Assembly (NCBI GenBank): GCA_021776195.1
Contig: JAJFGK010000125.1
Span: 41,699-105,698, forward strand
Length of the DNA: 64,000 nucleotides
Reading direction: 5' to 3'
From: Kiloniellaceae bacterium
GTDB lineage: Bacteria > Pseudomonadota > Alphaproteobacteria > Kiloniellales > Kiloniellaceae
Shown: positions 1 to 8,007 of the stretch, in pieces
How the letters are laid out: each line of letters begins with the position of its first letter
How positions within the stretch are numbered: position 1 is the stretch's first letter
Notes under the pieces: generated by a model
The model's input: only the letters and a program-made list of their open reading frames with translations
What the model was told of the DNA's origin: nothing
The model's database searches: none
Made by a program: the position numbers and the translations under genes

Positions 1-663
1 GATGGCATCGCAACTCGAGGAGATCTTGCGCACCGCCTCCTGCCGATTGGTCGTGGCGTAGCAGATGTCTTCCTTCTTCGGGCCCTGGATGCTCGGAAAG
101 CGCCCGCGCAGGACACCGATGATTTCGGCGGTGTCGTCGACCGAGAGGGTGGTCTGGGTGATGTAGGCCAGGCGCTCCGGGTCCGGCACCGCGACGCTGC
201 GGGCATCCTCGGTGTTCTGAACCAGGATGATCGACTCCGGGGGCAGTTGGCCCATGGTGCCGATCACCTCCGGATGGCCGTCATGGCCGATCAGGACAAT
301 GGTGTGGCCAAGCCGGTGATGCCGTTCGGCCTCACGGTGCACCTTGCTGACCAGCGGGCAGGTGGCGTCCAGGTAGAAGAGGTCGCGCCGTTCTGCCTCG
401 GCCGGAACCGATTTGGGCACACCGTGGGCGGAAAAGATGACCGGCACGCCCTCGGGAACCTCGTTGAGCGTCTCGACGAAGACCGCGCCCTTGGCCTCCA
501 GACCCTCCACCACGAAGCGATTGTGAACGATTTCGTGGCGCACATAGACCGGCGAGCCGTACTTTTGCAGGGCGCGCTCGACGATTTCGATGGCGCGCTC
601 GACTCCGGCGCAAAAACCGCGCGGATTGGCGAGCAGAATGGTTAGGGGCGGGTGGGCGGTCAT
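1..663 (-). CDS. ispH: 4-hydroxy-3-methylbut-2-enyl diphosphate reductase, 3' end outside window
   Basis: IspH is the last enzyme of the MEP isoprenoid pathway: it reduces HMBPP to IPP and DMAPP with a [4Fe-4S] cluster in the cytoplasm. I translated the minus strand from the ATG at 663 and the frame stays open to base 1 (221 codons, about 70% of the usual 310-320). All three cluster cysteines are present: C18 in [12 protein letters not shown]102 in [11 protein letters not shown] and C201 in [11 protein letters not shown]. The AHGVP segment near residue 80 is also typical. The gene leaves through the left edge. ispE, from the same pathway, lies at the other end of the window. Confidence 0.95.
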   Translation of the reverse strand, partial: MTAHPPLTILLANPRGFCAGVERAIEIVERALQKYGSPVYVRHEIVHNRFVVEGLEAKGAVFVETLNEVPEGVPVIFSAHGVPKSVPAEAERRDLFYLDATCPLVSKVHREAERHHRLGHTIVLIGHDGHPEVIGTMGQLPPESIILVQNTEDARSVAVPDPERLAYITQTTLSVDDTAEIIGVLRGRFPSIQGPKKEDICYATTNRQEAVRKISSSCDAI

Positions 664-963
664 CGCGCGAAGGCTCCTCGTCATGCACCGTGACAGCGCG
701 AGTCTATCGATCTTCGGCGGCCCGGCAAGTCGAGGGTCCCTCGAGTCAAGTCTGGGGTGCGTCGCGTAGGAACCCCGGGGACCAGCCCGAAAGCAGGCTT
801 CCACCCTTGTGCTTGCCAGGCGGCTTGCCTAGAGTCGCGCTGCTTTTAGACACCAAGGCGCGGTCCGTGAAAAGCACTTTTCCAACCGCCGGATGAAGGA
901 AACCGGTCCGCAGGGGCCCTCTCCGGTCCCCCGGCCTTGGGCCGCTGTACGGAAGGATGATCG
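664..963. other. Intergenic region between divergent ispH and CDGSH genes
   Basis: This 300-bp stretch separates divergently transcribed ispH and the CDGSH gene and must hold both promoters. I see no convincing -35/-10 pair. GC-rich partial dyads occur near 900-940 (ACCGGTCC with a later CTCCGGTCC), but no T-tract follows. No coding frame here looks real. Confidence 0.5.
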
Positions 964-1203
964 ATGAGCGAACCCGTCGTTGCGCAGAAGAGCCCCTATG
1001 CCGTCGAGTGCGAGTCCGGCAAGAAGTACTTCTGGTGCGCCTGCGGTCTGAGCAAGAAGCAGCCCTTTTGCGATGGCTCCCACAGCGCGGTCGGCATGGC
1101 ACCCGTACTGTACGAGGCCACCAAGGACGGGACGGTGTTTTTTTGCGGCTGTAAAGGCACGGGCCGCCAACCGGTCTGCGACGGCTCTCACAGCAAGCTC
1201 TGA
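964..1203 (+). CDS. CDGSH iron-sulfur domain protein with two CDGSH motifs
   Basis: A 79-residue protein with two tandem CDGSH-type [2Fe-2S] sites. The first is CACGLSKKQPFCDGSH (residues 25-40) and the second is CGCKGTGRQPVCDGSH (61-76). Each has the three cysteines and one histidine of the 3Cys:1His ligand set. There is no membrane anchor, unlike mitochondrial mitoNEET, so it is probably a soluble electron-transfer or redox-sensing protein. The ATG at 964 follows GGAAGGA with good spacing. The single-domain pair architecture is common in Proteobacteria. The partner is unknown; the downstream lipoprotein may be cotranscribed. Confidence 0.9.
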   Translation: MSEPVVAQKSPYAVECESGKKYFWCACGLSKKQPFCDGSHSAVGMAPVLYEATKDGTVFFCGCKGTGRQPVCDGSHSKL

Positions 1204-1245
1204 TCCTGCCATGAAGCCTGCTTTGCGCCGCTCCACGGTCACGCC

Positions 1246-1791
1246 ATGACCGACACGCCCTTCCTTTCACCGCGGGTCCGTGGCCTCCTCGGCACCGCGG
1301 CCCTGCTGCTGTCCGGCCTTGTGCTGACGGGCTGTCTGGGCAAGGACGGTCCGCCGCCGCCCTGCCCCAAGATCGTCACGGTCAAGGACGCGGAACAACA
1401 AACGCGCTTCCAAGGCGAAGGACGGGATCTCACGGATGTGCTCTTCGAAGCCGGGATCTCGGCCCGTGGCGTCACCTGCGACTACGACGACGGAGAGATC
1501 GAAATCGAGATGCAGGTCGTGCTGCAGGCGGTGCGTGGCCCGGCGTCGCAGACCCAAGAGGCGGCCCTGCGTTACTTCGTGGCCGTGGTGCGCAGCGACC
1601 TGACCGTGCTGGCCCGCGAGGAGTTCGACAGTGTGGTTCCACTGCCGGGCAATCGCACCCGCGCCGCCCTGGCCGAAGAGGTCTCCCCGACCATCCCCCT
1701 GGCGACCGGCCAGTCGGGACGCGACTTCCAGATCTTTATCGGCCTGGTCTTGAACGAGGCCGAATTCGAGTACAACAGAGCCAACCGATAG
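1246..1791 (+). CDS. Conserved hypothetical lipoprotein
   Basis: A 181-residue protein. The N-terminus has a charged start, a hydrophobic stretch (GLLGTAALLLSGLVL) and the lipobox LTGC, so it should be lipidated at Cys30 and anchored in a membrane facing the periplasm. The mature part starts with a Pro-rich linker (GPPPPCPK). It then looks like a beta-rich domain that contains CDYDDGEIEIEMQ and ends in FEYNRANR. I do not recognise an enzyme family. It lies 42 nt after the CDGSH gene on the same strand. Lipoproteins of this kind occur widely in Rhodospirillales without known function. Confidence 0.75.
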   Translation: MTDTPFLSPRVRGLLGTAALLLSGLVLTGCLGKDGPPPPCPKIVTVKDAEQQTRFQGEGRDLTDVLFEAGISARGVTCDYDDGEIEIEMQVVLQAVRGPASQTQEAALRYFVAVVRSDLTVLAREEFDSVVPLPGNRTRAALAEEVSPTIPLATGQSGRDFQIFIGLVLNEAEFEYNRANR

Positions 1792-1792
1792 A

Positions 1793-1811
1793 GCCGGCGC
1801 CCTGCGCCGGC
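1793..1811 (+). terminator. GC-rich hairpin after lipoprotein gene
   Basis: A perfect 8-bp stem with a 3-nt loop (GCCGGCGC-CCT-GCGCCGGC) starts 1 nt after the lipoprotein stop codon. No T-tract follows, so it may only stabilise the mRNA end rather than terminate intrinsically. Confidence 0.4.
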
Positions 1812-1847
1812 CTTGACCGGCCGGCATGAGGCGGTTGGCTTGGCGTG

Positions 1848-1863
1848 AAGGATCAGCCTCCTG
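1848..1863 (+). promoter_or_regulatory. Shine-Dalgarno AAGGA followed by CTG, probable non-AUG start
   Basis: AAGGA at 1848-1852 is followed 8 nt later by CTG at 1861. This CTG is in the frame of the downstream molybdenum hydroxylase, and the in-frame stop TGA at 1846-1848 closes off anything further upstream. The next standard start codon in frame is TTG at 1885, which would remove conserved residues. Confidence 0.45.
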
Positions 1864-4206
1864 TCCAGTATCATCGGCCAAGCTTTGGGGCGACTGGAAG
1901 ACCGGCGTTTGCTCACGGGGGCCGGGTGCTTCAGTGCGGATGTCGATCTGCCCAACCAGGTGCAGGCCGTGGTCCTGCGATCGCCCCATGCCCATGCCAT
2001 CATCGAGCGGATCGATGTCGCTCCCGCGCTGCAGGCCGATGGCGTGCTCGCCGTCTATACCAGCGACGAACTCCTGGGCGAGGGGATCAAGGCGATCGAT
2101 TCCCAGACCGGAACCGATCCCTTTCGAGTTTTGAATCATGACGGCAGCGCGCCGCCGCTGGCCTCGCAGTATCCCTTGGCCATCGACCGGGTCCGCTACG
2201 TCGGCGAGCCGGTAGCGGTGATCGTCGCCGAGACTCCGACCCAGGCGCAAGACGCCGCCGAATTGGTCGAGGTCGACTACCGCGACCTGCCGGCGGTCAC
2301 CGATCTGGAGTCGGCGCTGGGCGATTCGGCGCCACGCGTTTGGCCGGCGCTGGCCGACAACCGCTCGGCCTATTTCGAACGGGGCGAGCGCGCCGCGGTC
2401 GAGGAAATCTTCCGGTCGGCGGCGCGCTGCGTGGAACTGGAGATCCTCTATCCGCGTTCGACGGCGGCTTTCATGGAACCACGGGCGGCGGTCGCCGAGG
2501 TCGAACCGGACAGCGGCCGTCTGGTGCTTCATGCCGGCTGCCAGTCGGCCCATCGGCTGCGCGACGGCCTGGCCGATATCTTCAACCTGCCCGCCGATCG
2601 CCTGCGGGTGATCGTGCCCGATGTCGGCGGTGGGTTCGGCGCGCGCATCAACGTCTATCCGGAGTACGTCGCCCTGCTGTTCGCGGCCCGCGCCCTGGGC
2701 CGACCGGTCAAATGGGTCGGCGAACGGAGCGAGTCCTTCTTGTCCGACAGTCAAGCCCGGAGTCAACGGATCAGGGCCACGCTGGGACTGGATGCCGAGG
2801 GTCGGTTCCTTGCCATCAAGGTCGCCGCGGACTGGTGTCACGGGGCCTATCTGGCGCCGCGCGCGCTCTATGTCCTGGCCAACGCCCTGCCGCCGATGCT
2901 GTGCGGTGCCTACCGGATGAAGGCGGTTCATTTTTCGCTGCGGGGCACCTTCACCAACACGACGCCGGTCGCCTCCTACCGTGGGGTCGGCCGCGCCGAG
3001 GCCGCCTACATGATCGAACGGCTGGTCGATGAGGCAGCGCGCCAGACCGGGATCGATCCGGCCGAGCTCAGGCGGCGCAACATGATCTTGCCCGAGGAGA
3101 TGCCCTGGCAGTCGCCGAGCGGCGCGCTCTATGAACCGGCCGCCTTTCCGCGCAATCTCGAGCTCGGACTCGAGGCGATCGACTGGGCCGGCTTTCCGGC
3201 CCGCCGTGACGCCGCCGCCGCGCGCGGGCGCCTGCGCGGCAGAGGCCTGGCGCTCTATGTGATGTCTGCCGGCGGGGTACCGGAGGAAAGCGCCGAACTG
3301 CTCGTCACAGCTTCGGGGCCGGGCCCGGCGGGGCCGGCGGAGTGCGAGGTCGCGGTCAGGGCCGGGACCCAGGATTTCGGGATGGGGCACCAGACCAGTT
3401 TTGCTCAGATTGTCGCCGACAGCCTGGGCGTACCACCTGCCCAGGTGCGGCTGATCTATGGCGACAGCGATGCCATTGCCCAGGGCGCCGGCGGGCACGG
3501 ATCCCGTTGCCTGCGGGTCGGCGGCAACGCTATTCGACAGGCGGCCGAGGCCGTCATCGACCAGGGCCGTGTCCTGGCGGCGGAGCTGCTGGGGGCCGCG
3601 CCGGCGGATCTGTCCTTCGAGGACGGCGCCTACCTGCTCGGCGGGACCAACCGCCACATGGCGCTCGCCGAGGTTGCTCTGGTCGCCGCGGATCGCGACC
3701 AACCGCTGGCCGCCTCGAGGACCTACCGGGTCGAGGGGCCGAGCTATCCCAACGGCTGCCATCTTTGCGAAGTCGAGCTCGACCCCGAGACAGGGGCCCT
3801 GGAGGTTGTGGGTTTCGCGACGGTGGTCGATCCCGGCCTGGTGATCAACCCGACGATCGTCGAGGGGCAGGTGCAGGGCGGCGTGGTCCAGGGCCTGGGC
3901 GAAGCGCTGTTCGAGCAGATCGTGTTCGACCCCGAAAGCGGCCAACCGCTGGCCGGCTCCTTCCTCGACTATCCCCTGGTGCGGGCCGACGATCTGCCGA
4001 TGATCGCGACCCGTCTCAATCCTGTCGCCAACGCCGACAACCCTCTCGGGGTCAAGGGTGTCGGCGAGGCCGGCACGACGGGCTCGGCGGCGGCCCTGGT
4101 CAATGCCGTGCGCGACGCCCTGGCCGAGAACGGCCCCGTCCGGCTCGACATGCCGCTGACCCCCGAGCGTCTGTGGCGGGCGATCAAGGCCGCGGGGGCG
4201 GCCTGA
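1861..4206 (+). CDS. Xanthine dehydrogenase/aldehyde oxidase family molybdopterin-binding subunit (orphan large subunit)
   Basis: A large MoCo subunit of the xanthine oxidase superfamily (about 781 aa from CTG 1861, 773 aa from TTG 1885; family usually 750-800). Visible hallmarks are the N-terminal GRLEDRRLLTG, the MoCo loop DVGGGFGARINVYPEY, the GAGGHGSRCLRVGGNA segment and the C-terminal GVGEAGTTGSAAA, which carries the catalytic glutamate. The active-site loop reads SYRGVGRAEAAY, without the cysteine of form I CO dehydrogenase, so it is not a true CoxL. The FAD (CoxM) and 2Fe-2S (CoxS) subunits that normally accompany it are absent here. The start is odd: homologues begin upstream of GQALGRLEDRR, yet no ATG, GTG or TTG is available there. 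Confidence 0.85.
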   Translation: MSSIIGQALGRLEDRRLLTGAGCFSADVDLPNQVQAVVLRSPHAHAIIERIDVAPALQADGVLAVYTSDELLGEGIKAIDSQTGTDPFRVLNHDGSAPPLASQYPLAIDRVRYVGEPVAVIVAETPTQAQDAAELVEVDYRDLPAVTDLESALGDSAPRVWPALADNRSAYFERGERAAVEEIFRSAARCVELEILYPRSTAAFMEPRAAVAEVEPDSGRLVLHAGCQSAHRLRDGLADIFNLPADRLRVIVPDVGGGFGARINVYPEYVALLFAARALGRPVKWVGERSESFLSDSQARSQRIRATLGLDAEGRFLAIKVAADWCHGAYLAPRALYVLANALPPMLCGAYRMKAVHFSLRGTFTNTTPVASYRGVGRAEAAYMIERLVDEAARQTGIDPAELRRRNMILPEEMPWQSPSGALYEPAAFPRNLELGLEAIDWAGFPARRDAAAARGRLRGRGLALYVMSAGGVPEESAELLVTASGPGPAGPAECEVAVRAGTQDFGMGHQTSFAQIVADSLGVPPAQVRLIYGDSDAIAQGAGGHGSRCLRVGGNAIRQAAEAVIDQGRVLAAELLGAAPADLSFEDGAYLLGGTNRHMALAEVALVAADRDQPLAASRTYRVEGPSYPNGCHLCEVELDPETGALEVVGFATVVDPGLVINPTIVEGQVQGGVVQGLGEALFEQIVFDPESGQPLAGSFLDYPLVRADDLPMIATRLNPVANADNPLGVKGVGEAGTTGSAAALVNAVRDALAENGPVRLDMPLTPERLWRAIKAAGAA

Positions 4207-4233
4207 TGGTGCCGCTCATTCGGGCAAGAAAGG

Positions 4234-4257
4234 GCGCCGGTCGAGTCTCGACGGCGC
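4234..4257 (+). terminator. Possible terminator hairpin after the molybdenum hydroxylase
   Basis: GCGCCGGTCGAG pairs with CTCGACGGCGC with one bulged G. The sequence that follows, AATCTTTC, has only a short T run, so intrinsic termination is likely weak. Confidence 0.4.
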
Positions 4258-4371
4258 AATCTTTCGGCGAGACTTTAACGTCGGTTTAACCAAGTCGGCC
4301 TAGGCTGCCCAACCGGTCTGCTGCTCTGCCGACCGATCTCTTGTGAATGAGTTCCTGGGGCGACCGACAGC

Positions 4372-5343
4372 ATGGGCGAGACGCCGCCGAGCCTTTCCGA
4401 GGCAGACCTGACCTCGTTGGCGACCAATGCGTCCCCCGAAGTCCGTATCGATGTCGTAAGCAAGGTCTCGGCCCTGTTCTGTGGAGATCAACTGACGGCG
4501 TCGGAGCGACGGATCGCCGAGGATATCTTTCGCGCGCTCCTCAAGGATGAGGAGATTCGGGTCCGGGAAACCCTATCGGAGCATCTCAAGTCAGTCCTCG
4601 ACCTTCCCCATGACCTTGCCTTGGCCATGGCCCGCGACGCGCTCAGCGTTGCCCTGCCGGTGCTCCAATGCTGCGAGGTTCTGACCGATACCGACCTGAT
4701 TGAGATTGTCGGTGGGCGCGATAGCTTGAAGCAGGAGGCAATCGCGGGCCGCGGCAGTGTCTCCGAGGCGGTCTCCGATGTTTTGATCGACCAAGGCAGC
4801 GAGCGCGCCGTGACGGTGCTGGCCGGCAATGAAGGGGCCCGGCTCGATGAAGGATCCCTGGGGCGGATCATCGAGAAGTATGGCGAGAGCGCCAGTGTTT
4901 CCCAGGCGGTTTGCGGGCGTGCCAGTCTACCGCCGGTGATTTTCGAGCGTATCATCGCCGCGGTGACCGACCAACTGCAGGGCAGCCTCGTCGCCCAGCT
5001 CGCGCTGCCCGAAGAGATGGTTCGCACTCTGATTTACCAGGTGCGCCGGCGTGCCGTGCTGGGTCTCTTGAAATCCGGCGTAAAAAGCGCGGCGGAGGTC
5101 GAGGCAATGGTGGACCGCCTCGAGGCGGAAGGGCGCCTGACGACCGCAATGGCCCTCGATGCCCTGGCGAATGAGAATCTTCTGTTCTTCGAAATGGCGA
5201 TGGCTCGGCTCGCGAACATACCGGTCGAGAACGCCAGATCACTGCTGCACGACAAGGGCAGTCTCGGCCTGCAGTCGATCCTGAAGGCGGTGTCCGAACG
5301 AAGCGCGAAACGGACTCTGCGGCCGCACCACGTCGCGGTCTGA
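4372..5343 (+). CDS. DUF2336 domain-containing protein
   Basis: A 323-residue, mainly alpha-helical protein typical of alphaproteobacterial DUF2336 proteins. It opens with LSEADLTSLATNASPEVRIDV and continues with HEAT-like helical pairs (RRIAEDIFRALLKDEEIRVRE, then repeated helices to LLHDKGSLGLQ). No catalytic residues or membrane segments are evident. The family is poorly characterised. The C-terminus ends in the basic tail SAKRTLRPHHVAV soon after the LLHDKG motif, so it may be a short family member. The stop lies 19 nt from the end of the convergent GH19 gene. Start ATG 4372. Confidence 0.8.
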   Translation: MGETPPSLSEADLTSLATNASPEVRIDVVSKVSALFCGDQLTASERRIAEDIFRALLKDEEIRVRETLSEHLKSVLDLPHDLALAMARDALSVALPVLQCCEVLTDTDLIEIVGGRDSLKQEAIAGRGSVSEAVSDVLIDQGSERAVTVLAGNEGARLDEGSLGRIIEKYGESASVSQAVCGRASLPPVIFERIIAAVTDQLQGSLVAQLALPEEMVRTLIYQVRRRAVLGLLKSGVKSAAEVEAMVDRLEAEGRLTTAMALDALANENLLFFEMAMARLANIPVENARSLLHDKGSLGLQSILKAVSERSAKRTLRPHHVAV

Positions 5344-5362
5344 CCGGGGATAGATACCCTTC

Positions 5363-6232
5363 TCAGGAGGGCAGCGGCTCCAGGGCCTTCCAGGTGTTGT
5401 GACCGACGACCCCGTCCGGCGAGAGACCGGCCGCCGATTGAAAGGCCTTGACCGCAGCCGTTGTCTTGCCGCCGAAATCGCCGTCGATCGCGCCTGGCGA
5501 AAAGCCCTTGGCCGCCAGCGCCCGCTGCAGCAGTTCGACCGCCGCGCCTTCGTCGCCGCTTCCCAACTTTCCGCGTGCCGCGGTTCCCGCCAAGGCGGAC
5601 TGCGCGCGTGCCGTGCGGTGGCGCCGGTCTGCGAGACCGTGAAGTCCCCCGTTCACGATCCTCGTCACGGCCTCGACATTGTCTTCGTCGGCCCACTGAA
5701 AGGCCGTCTTGCCCGCCCGTTTGCGGGTCGCCAGGTAACTGGCCGCGATCAGCCAGGCGGTGGCCGGCTCCGCGGCCGGTTCGGGGTCGGACTCGAGATC
5801 GAGGCCGATACGCCGCCCTGCGGCGCGGTAGTTCGACCGCCCCGTGAGTTGCAGGTAGCCGCGGCCGCGAAAACGAAACCCGTCGCCCGAGCGCGGCCCA
5901 CCGTTACCCATGCGGTTGGCATAGACATGGTTGGCCAGCTTCTGGGAATTGCGGGTGAACTGCGCCGCATGGGCCCGGTCGCGAAAGTGGCGCCCGAAGA
6001 TCTGTAGCAGGCGATCGGCGGAAGAGTAGAACAGCGACTCCGATGTCCGGGTAAAGCGCAGCGATTCGTGGGCGCACTGGCCGATCAGATGGGCGACGCG
6101 CAGGTCACTGTCGAACGCACCGAGGCCGGCCATTGCCGCGCGCACCTGGACCAACCCCTCGATGGCCACCTTCGGCGCGTCATGCGCCGCCGCGCGAACC
6201 GCCGATTTTAGAACAGGGGTCGTCAAGGTCAT
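5363..6232 (-). CDS. GH19-type lysozyme/chitinase-like hydrolase with C-terminal peptidoglycan-binding domain
   Basis: About 289 aa. The N-terminal two thirds resemble the GH19/endolysin fold: CAHESLRF carries the likely acid glutamate, and GRGYLQLTGRSNYRAAG is the characteristic GH19 substrate loop. The C-terminus (GDEGAAVELLQRALAAKG to VVGHNTWKAL) is a PG_binding_1 repeat. It should cleave peptidoglycan or a related GlcNAc polymer. No signal peptide is visible, as in phage-type endolysins that need a holin, and no phage genes lie nearby. I prefer the ATG at 6232 over the one at 6256 because GGGAGG sits about 5 nt upstream of the former. Confidence 0.8.
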   Translation of the reverse strand: MTLTTPVLKSAVRAAAHDAPKVAIEGLVQVRAAMAGLGAFDSDLRVAHLIGQCAHESLRFTRTSESLFYSSADRLLQIFGRHFRDRAHAAQFTRNSQKLANHVYANRMGNGGPRSGDGFRFRGRGYLQLTGRSNYRAAGRRIGLDLESDPEPAAEPATAWLIAASYLATRKRAGKTAFQWADEDNVEAVTRIVNGGLHGLADRRHRTARAQSALAGTAARGKLGSGDEGAAVELLQRALAAKGFSPGAIDGDFGGKTTAAVKAFQSAAGLSPDGVVGHNTWKALEPLPS

Positions 6233-6352
6233 CGCAGCCTCCCATGTAGGGCCCACACCGATGAGGCGAATGGGCGCTGGATATTTCGCCCTACGGGCAG
6301 GCTACCACGCCGCGCGGGGATTGCCAAAGCGAGCACCGGACCGAGGTCCGTT

Positions 6353-7738
6353 TCAGCAGGCCACCACGTTGACCGCGAGGCCGCCCTGGGAGGTCTCCTT
6401 ATATTTGGCCTGCATGTCGAAGCCGGTCTGGCGCATGGTCTCGATCACCTTGTCGAGCGGCACCTTGTGGCTGCCGTCGCCCCGCAGGGCGAGCCGCGAG
6501 GCATTGATTGCCTTGATCGCGCCCATGGTGTTGCGTTCGATGCAGGGGATCTGCACCAGCCCGCCGATCGGATCGCAGGTCAGGCCGAGATTGTGCTCCA
6601 TGCCGATCTCCGCCGCGTTTTCGGTCTGCGCGTTGGTTCCGCCCAGCGCCGCCGTCAGGCCGCCGGCCGCCATCGAGCAGGCGACCCCGACTTCGCCCTG
6701 GCAACCGACTTCGGCGGCCGAAATGGAGGCGTTCTTTTTGTAGAGCATGCCGATCGCCGCCGCCGTGGCCAGCAAGGTGCAGATGCCCTGCCGGGTGGCG
6801 TTTGGCACGAAGCGGTCGTAGTAGGCCACCACCGCGGGGATAACCCCGGCGGCGCCATTGGTAGGCGCCGTGACGACCCGGGCCCCGGCGGCATTTTCCT
6901 CGTTGACCGCCAGGGCGTAGAGGCTGACCCAGTCCATCACCGTCAAGGGGTCGCGCAGGGCCGCCTCCGGGCTGGTGGTGAGGGTCCGGTAAAGCTCCGG
7001 CGCGCGGCGCGGCACGGTCAGGCCGCCCGGCAGGACGCCTTCGGTGCGGCAGCCGCGCTCGATGCAGGTGTTCATCGCCTCCCAGATTTTGTGGATACCC
7101 GCTTCGGTTTCTTCGTCGCTGCGCCAGGCCCGTTCGTTGTGCAGCACCATCTCGGCGATGGAAAGGCCGCTCTCCGAGCCGAGCGCCAGGAGCTCCTCGG
7201 CGGTCTCGAAGGGGTAGGCCAGCTTGACGTTCGAGCCGAACTCGTCATCGGTGCGCCGGAACTGCTCTTCGCTCAGCACAAAGCCGCCGCCGACCGAGTA
7301 GTAGACTTCCTCGAGCAGGGTCGAGCTGTCGGCCCGCCGTGCGACGAAGCGCATTCCGTTGGGGTGCTCAGGGAGCGACTCCAGGAAGTGGAAGACCAGG
7401 TGCGTCTCGGCGACGAAGGCCACGGTCTTGCGGGCGCCGAGGTCGAGGCAGCCGCTGGTCTCGATGTGGTCCAGCAGGCCGTCGATCAAATCGGGATCGA
7501 CCTTGTCGGGGGTCTCGCCGTGCAGCCCCAGGATCACCGCGCGGTCGGTCGCGTGCCCCTTGCCGGTCAGCGCCAGCGACCCGTAGAGGTGCGCCTCGAC
7601 CCCCTCGACAGCGTCCAGGAGACCCCGGCTCTCGAGGTTCAGGAGAAAACGGTTGGCCGCCACCATGGGCCCGACCGTGTGCGAACTCGAAGGTCCGATG
7701 CCGACCTTGTAGAGATCGAAGAGGCTGAGAGATGACAT
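6353..7738 (-). CDS. sdaA: L-serine ammonia-lyase (L-serine dehydratase), single-chain
   Basis: Converts L-serine to pyruvate and ammonia with an oxygen-sensitive [4Fe-4S] cluster. 461 aa, normal for the single-chain (alpha and beta fused) form. The N-terminal beta domain begins [20 protein letters not shown]. The alpha domain shows [13 protein letters not shown] and the cluster-binding [16 protein letters not shown] near residue 380. It is transcribed away from the glycine cleavage operon, a logical pairing because glycine cleavage with SHMT makes serine from glycine, and SdaA drains serine to pyruvate. ATG at 7738. Confidence 0.95.
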   Translation of the reverse strand: MSSLSLFDLYKVGIGPSSSHTVGPMVAANRFLLNLESRGLLDAVEGVEAHLYGSLALTGKGHATDRAVILGLHGETPDKVDPDLIDGLLDHIETSGCLDLGARKTVAFVAETHLVFHFLESLPEHPNGMRFVARRADSSTLLEEVYYSVGGGFVLSEEQFRRTDDEFGSNVKLAYPFETAEELLALGSESGLSIAEMVLHNERAWRSDEETEAGIHKIWEAMNTCIERGCRTEGVLPGGLTVPRRAPELYRTLTTSPEAALRDPLTVMDWVSLYALAVNEENAAGARVVTAPTNGAAGVIPAVVAYYDRFVPNATRQGICTLLATAAAIGMLYKKNASISAAEVGCQGEVGVACSMAAGGLTAALGGTNAQTENAAEIGMEHNLGLTCDPIGGLVQIPCIERNTMGAIKAINASRLALRGDGSHKVPLDKVIETMRQTGFDMQAKYKETSQGGLAVNVVAC

Positions 7739-8007
7739 TGCGAGTTCCTCTGCCCGGGGTGGAAAGGACCGAACCCGACTGGGGGCAGCTAGCGCACGTT
7801 AGGCAGTCCGGCGGACCGGGGCTCACTTCGTTCGCGCCGTCAACTTGCCGATTGCCGACATTCCAGGCCGCGTCAGCCGGTGACGGAAGATCAAACCTGC
7901 TTGAAGGCCGATGGTAGACCCGGCTGCGGGCTTGCGTCGAGTGCCGCGCATGGGGAGAATTGATTCAGATCCAGACCATGCGACGACCAGAAGGGGATTG
8001 ATCTCAG
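7739..8007. other. Divergent intergenic region sdaA / gcvT
   Basis: 269 bp between sdaA and gcvT. I looked for a glycine riboswitch (tandem aptamers with the conserved GGAGAG and CTCTCAGGC-type core) on the plus strand and did not find it. Promoters are not obvious by eye. AAGGGGATTGATCTCAG immediately before the gcvT ATG can act as ribosome binding site. Confidence 0.5.

Noticed and set aside
1267..3945. Very long open frame (892 codons) on the strand opposite the molybdenum hydroxylase
   Set aside because: It mirrors the codon bias of the sense gene, has low-complexity His/Arg/Gly/Asp content and no family motif, whereas the sense frame has intact MoCo motifs.
1861..4206. Form I carbon monoxide dehydrogenase (CoxL)
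   Set aside because: The active-site loop reads SYRGVGR without the cysteine of true CoxL, and no coxM or coxS lies nearby.
5363..6232. Prophage remnant around the GH19 lysin-like gene
   Set aside because: No integrase, structural, holin or repressor gene and no attachment repeats on either side.
7739..8007. Glycine riboswitch before gcvT
   Set aside because: The conserved tandem aptamer sequences were not found on either strand of the 269-bp gap.
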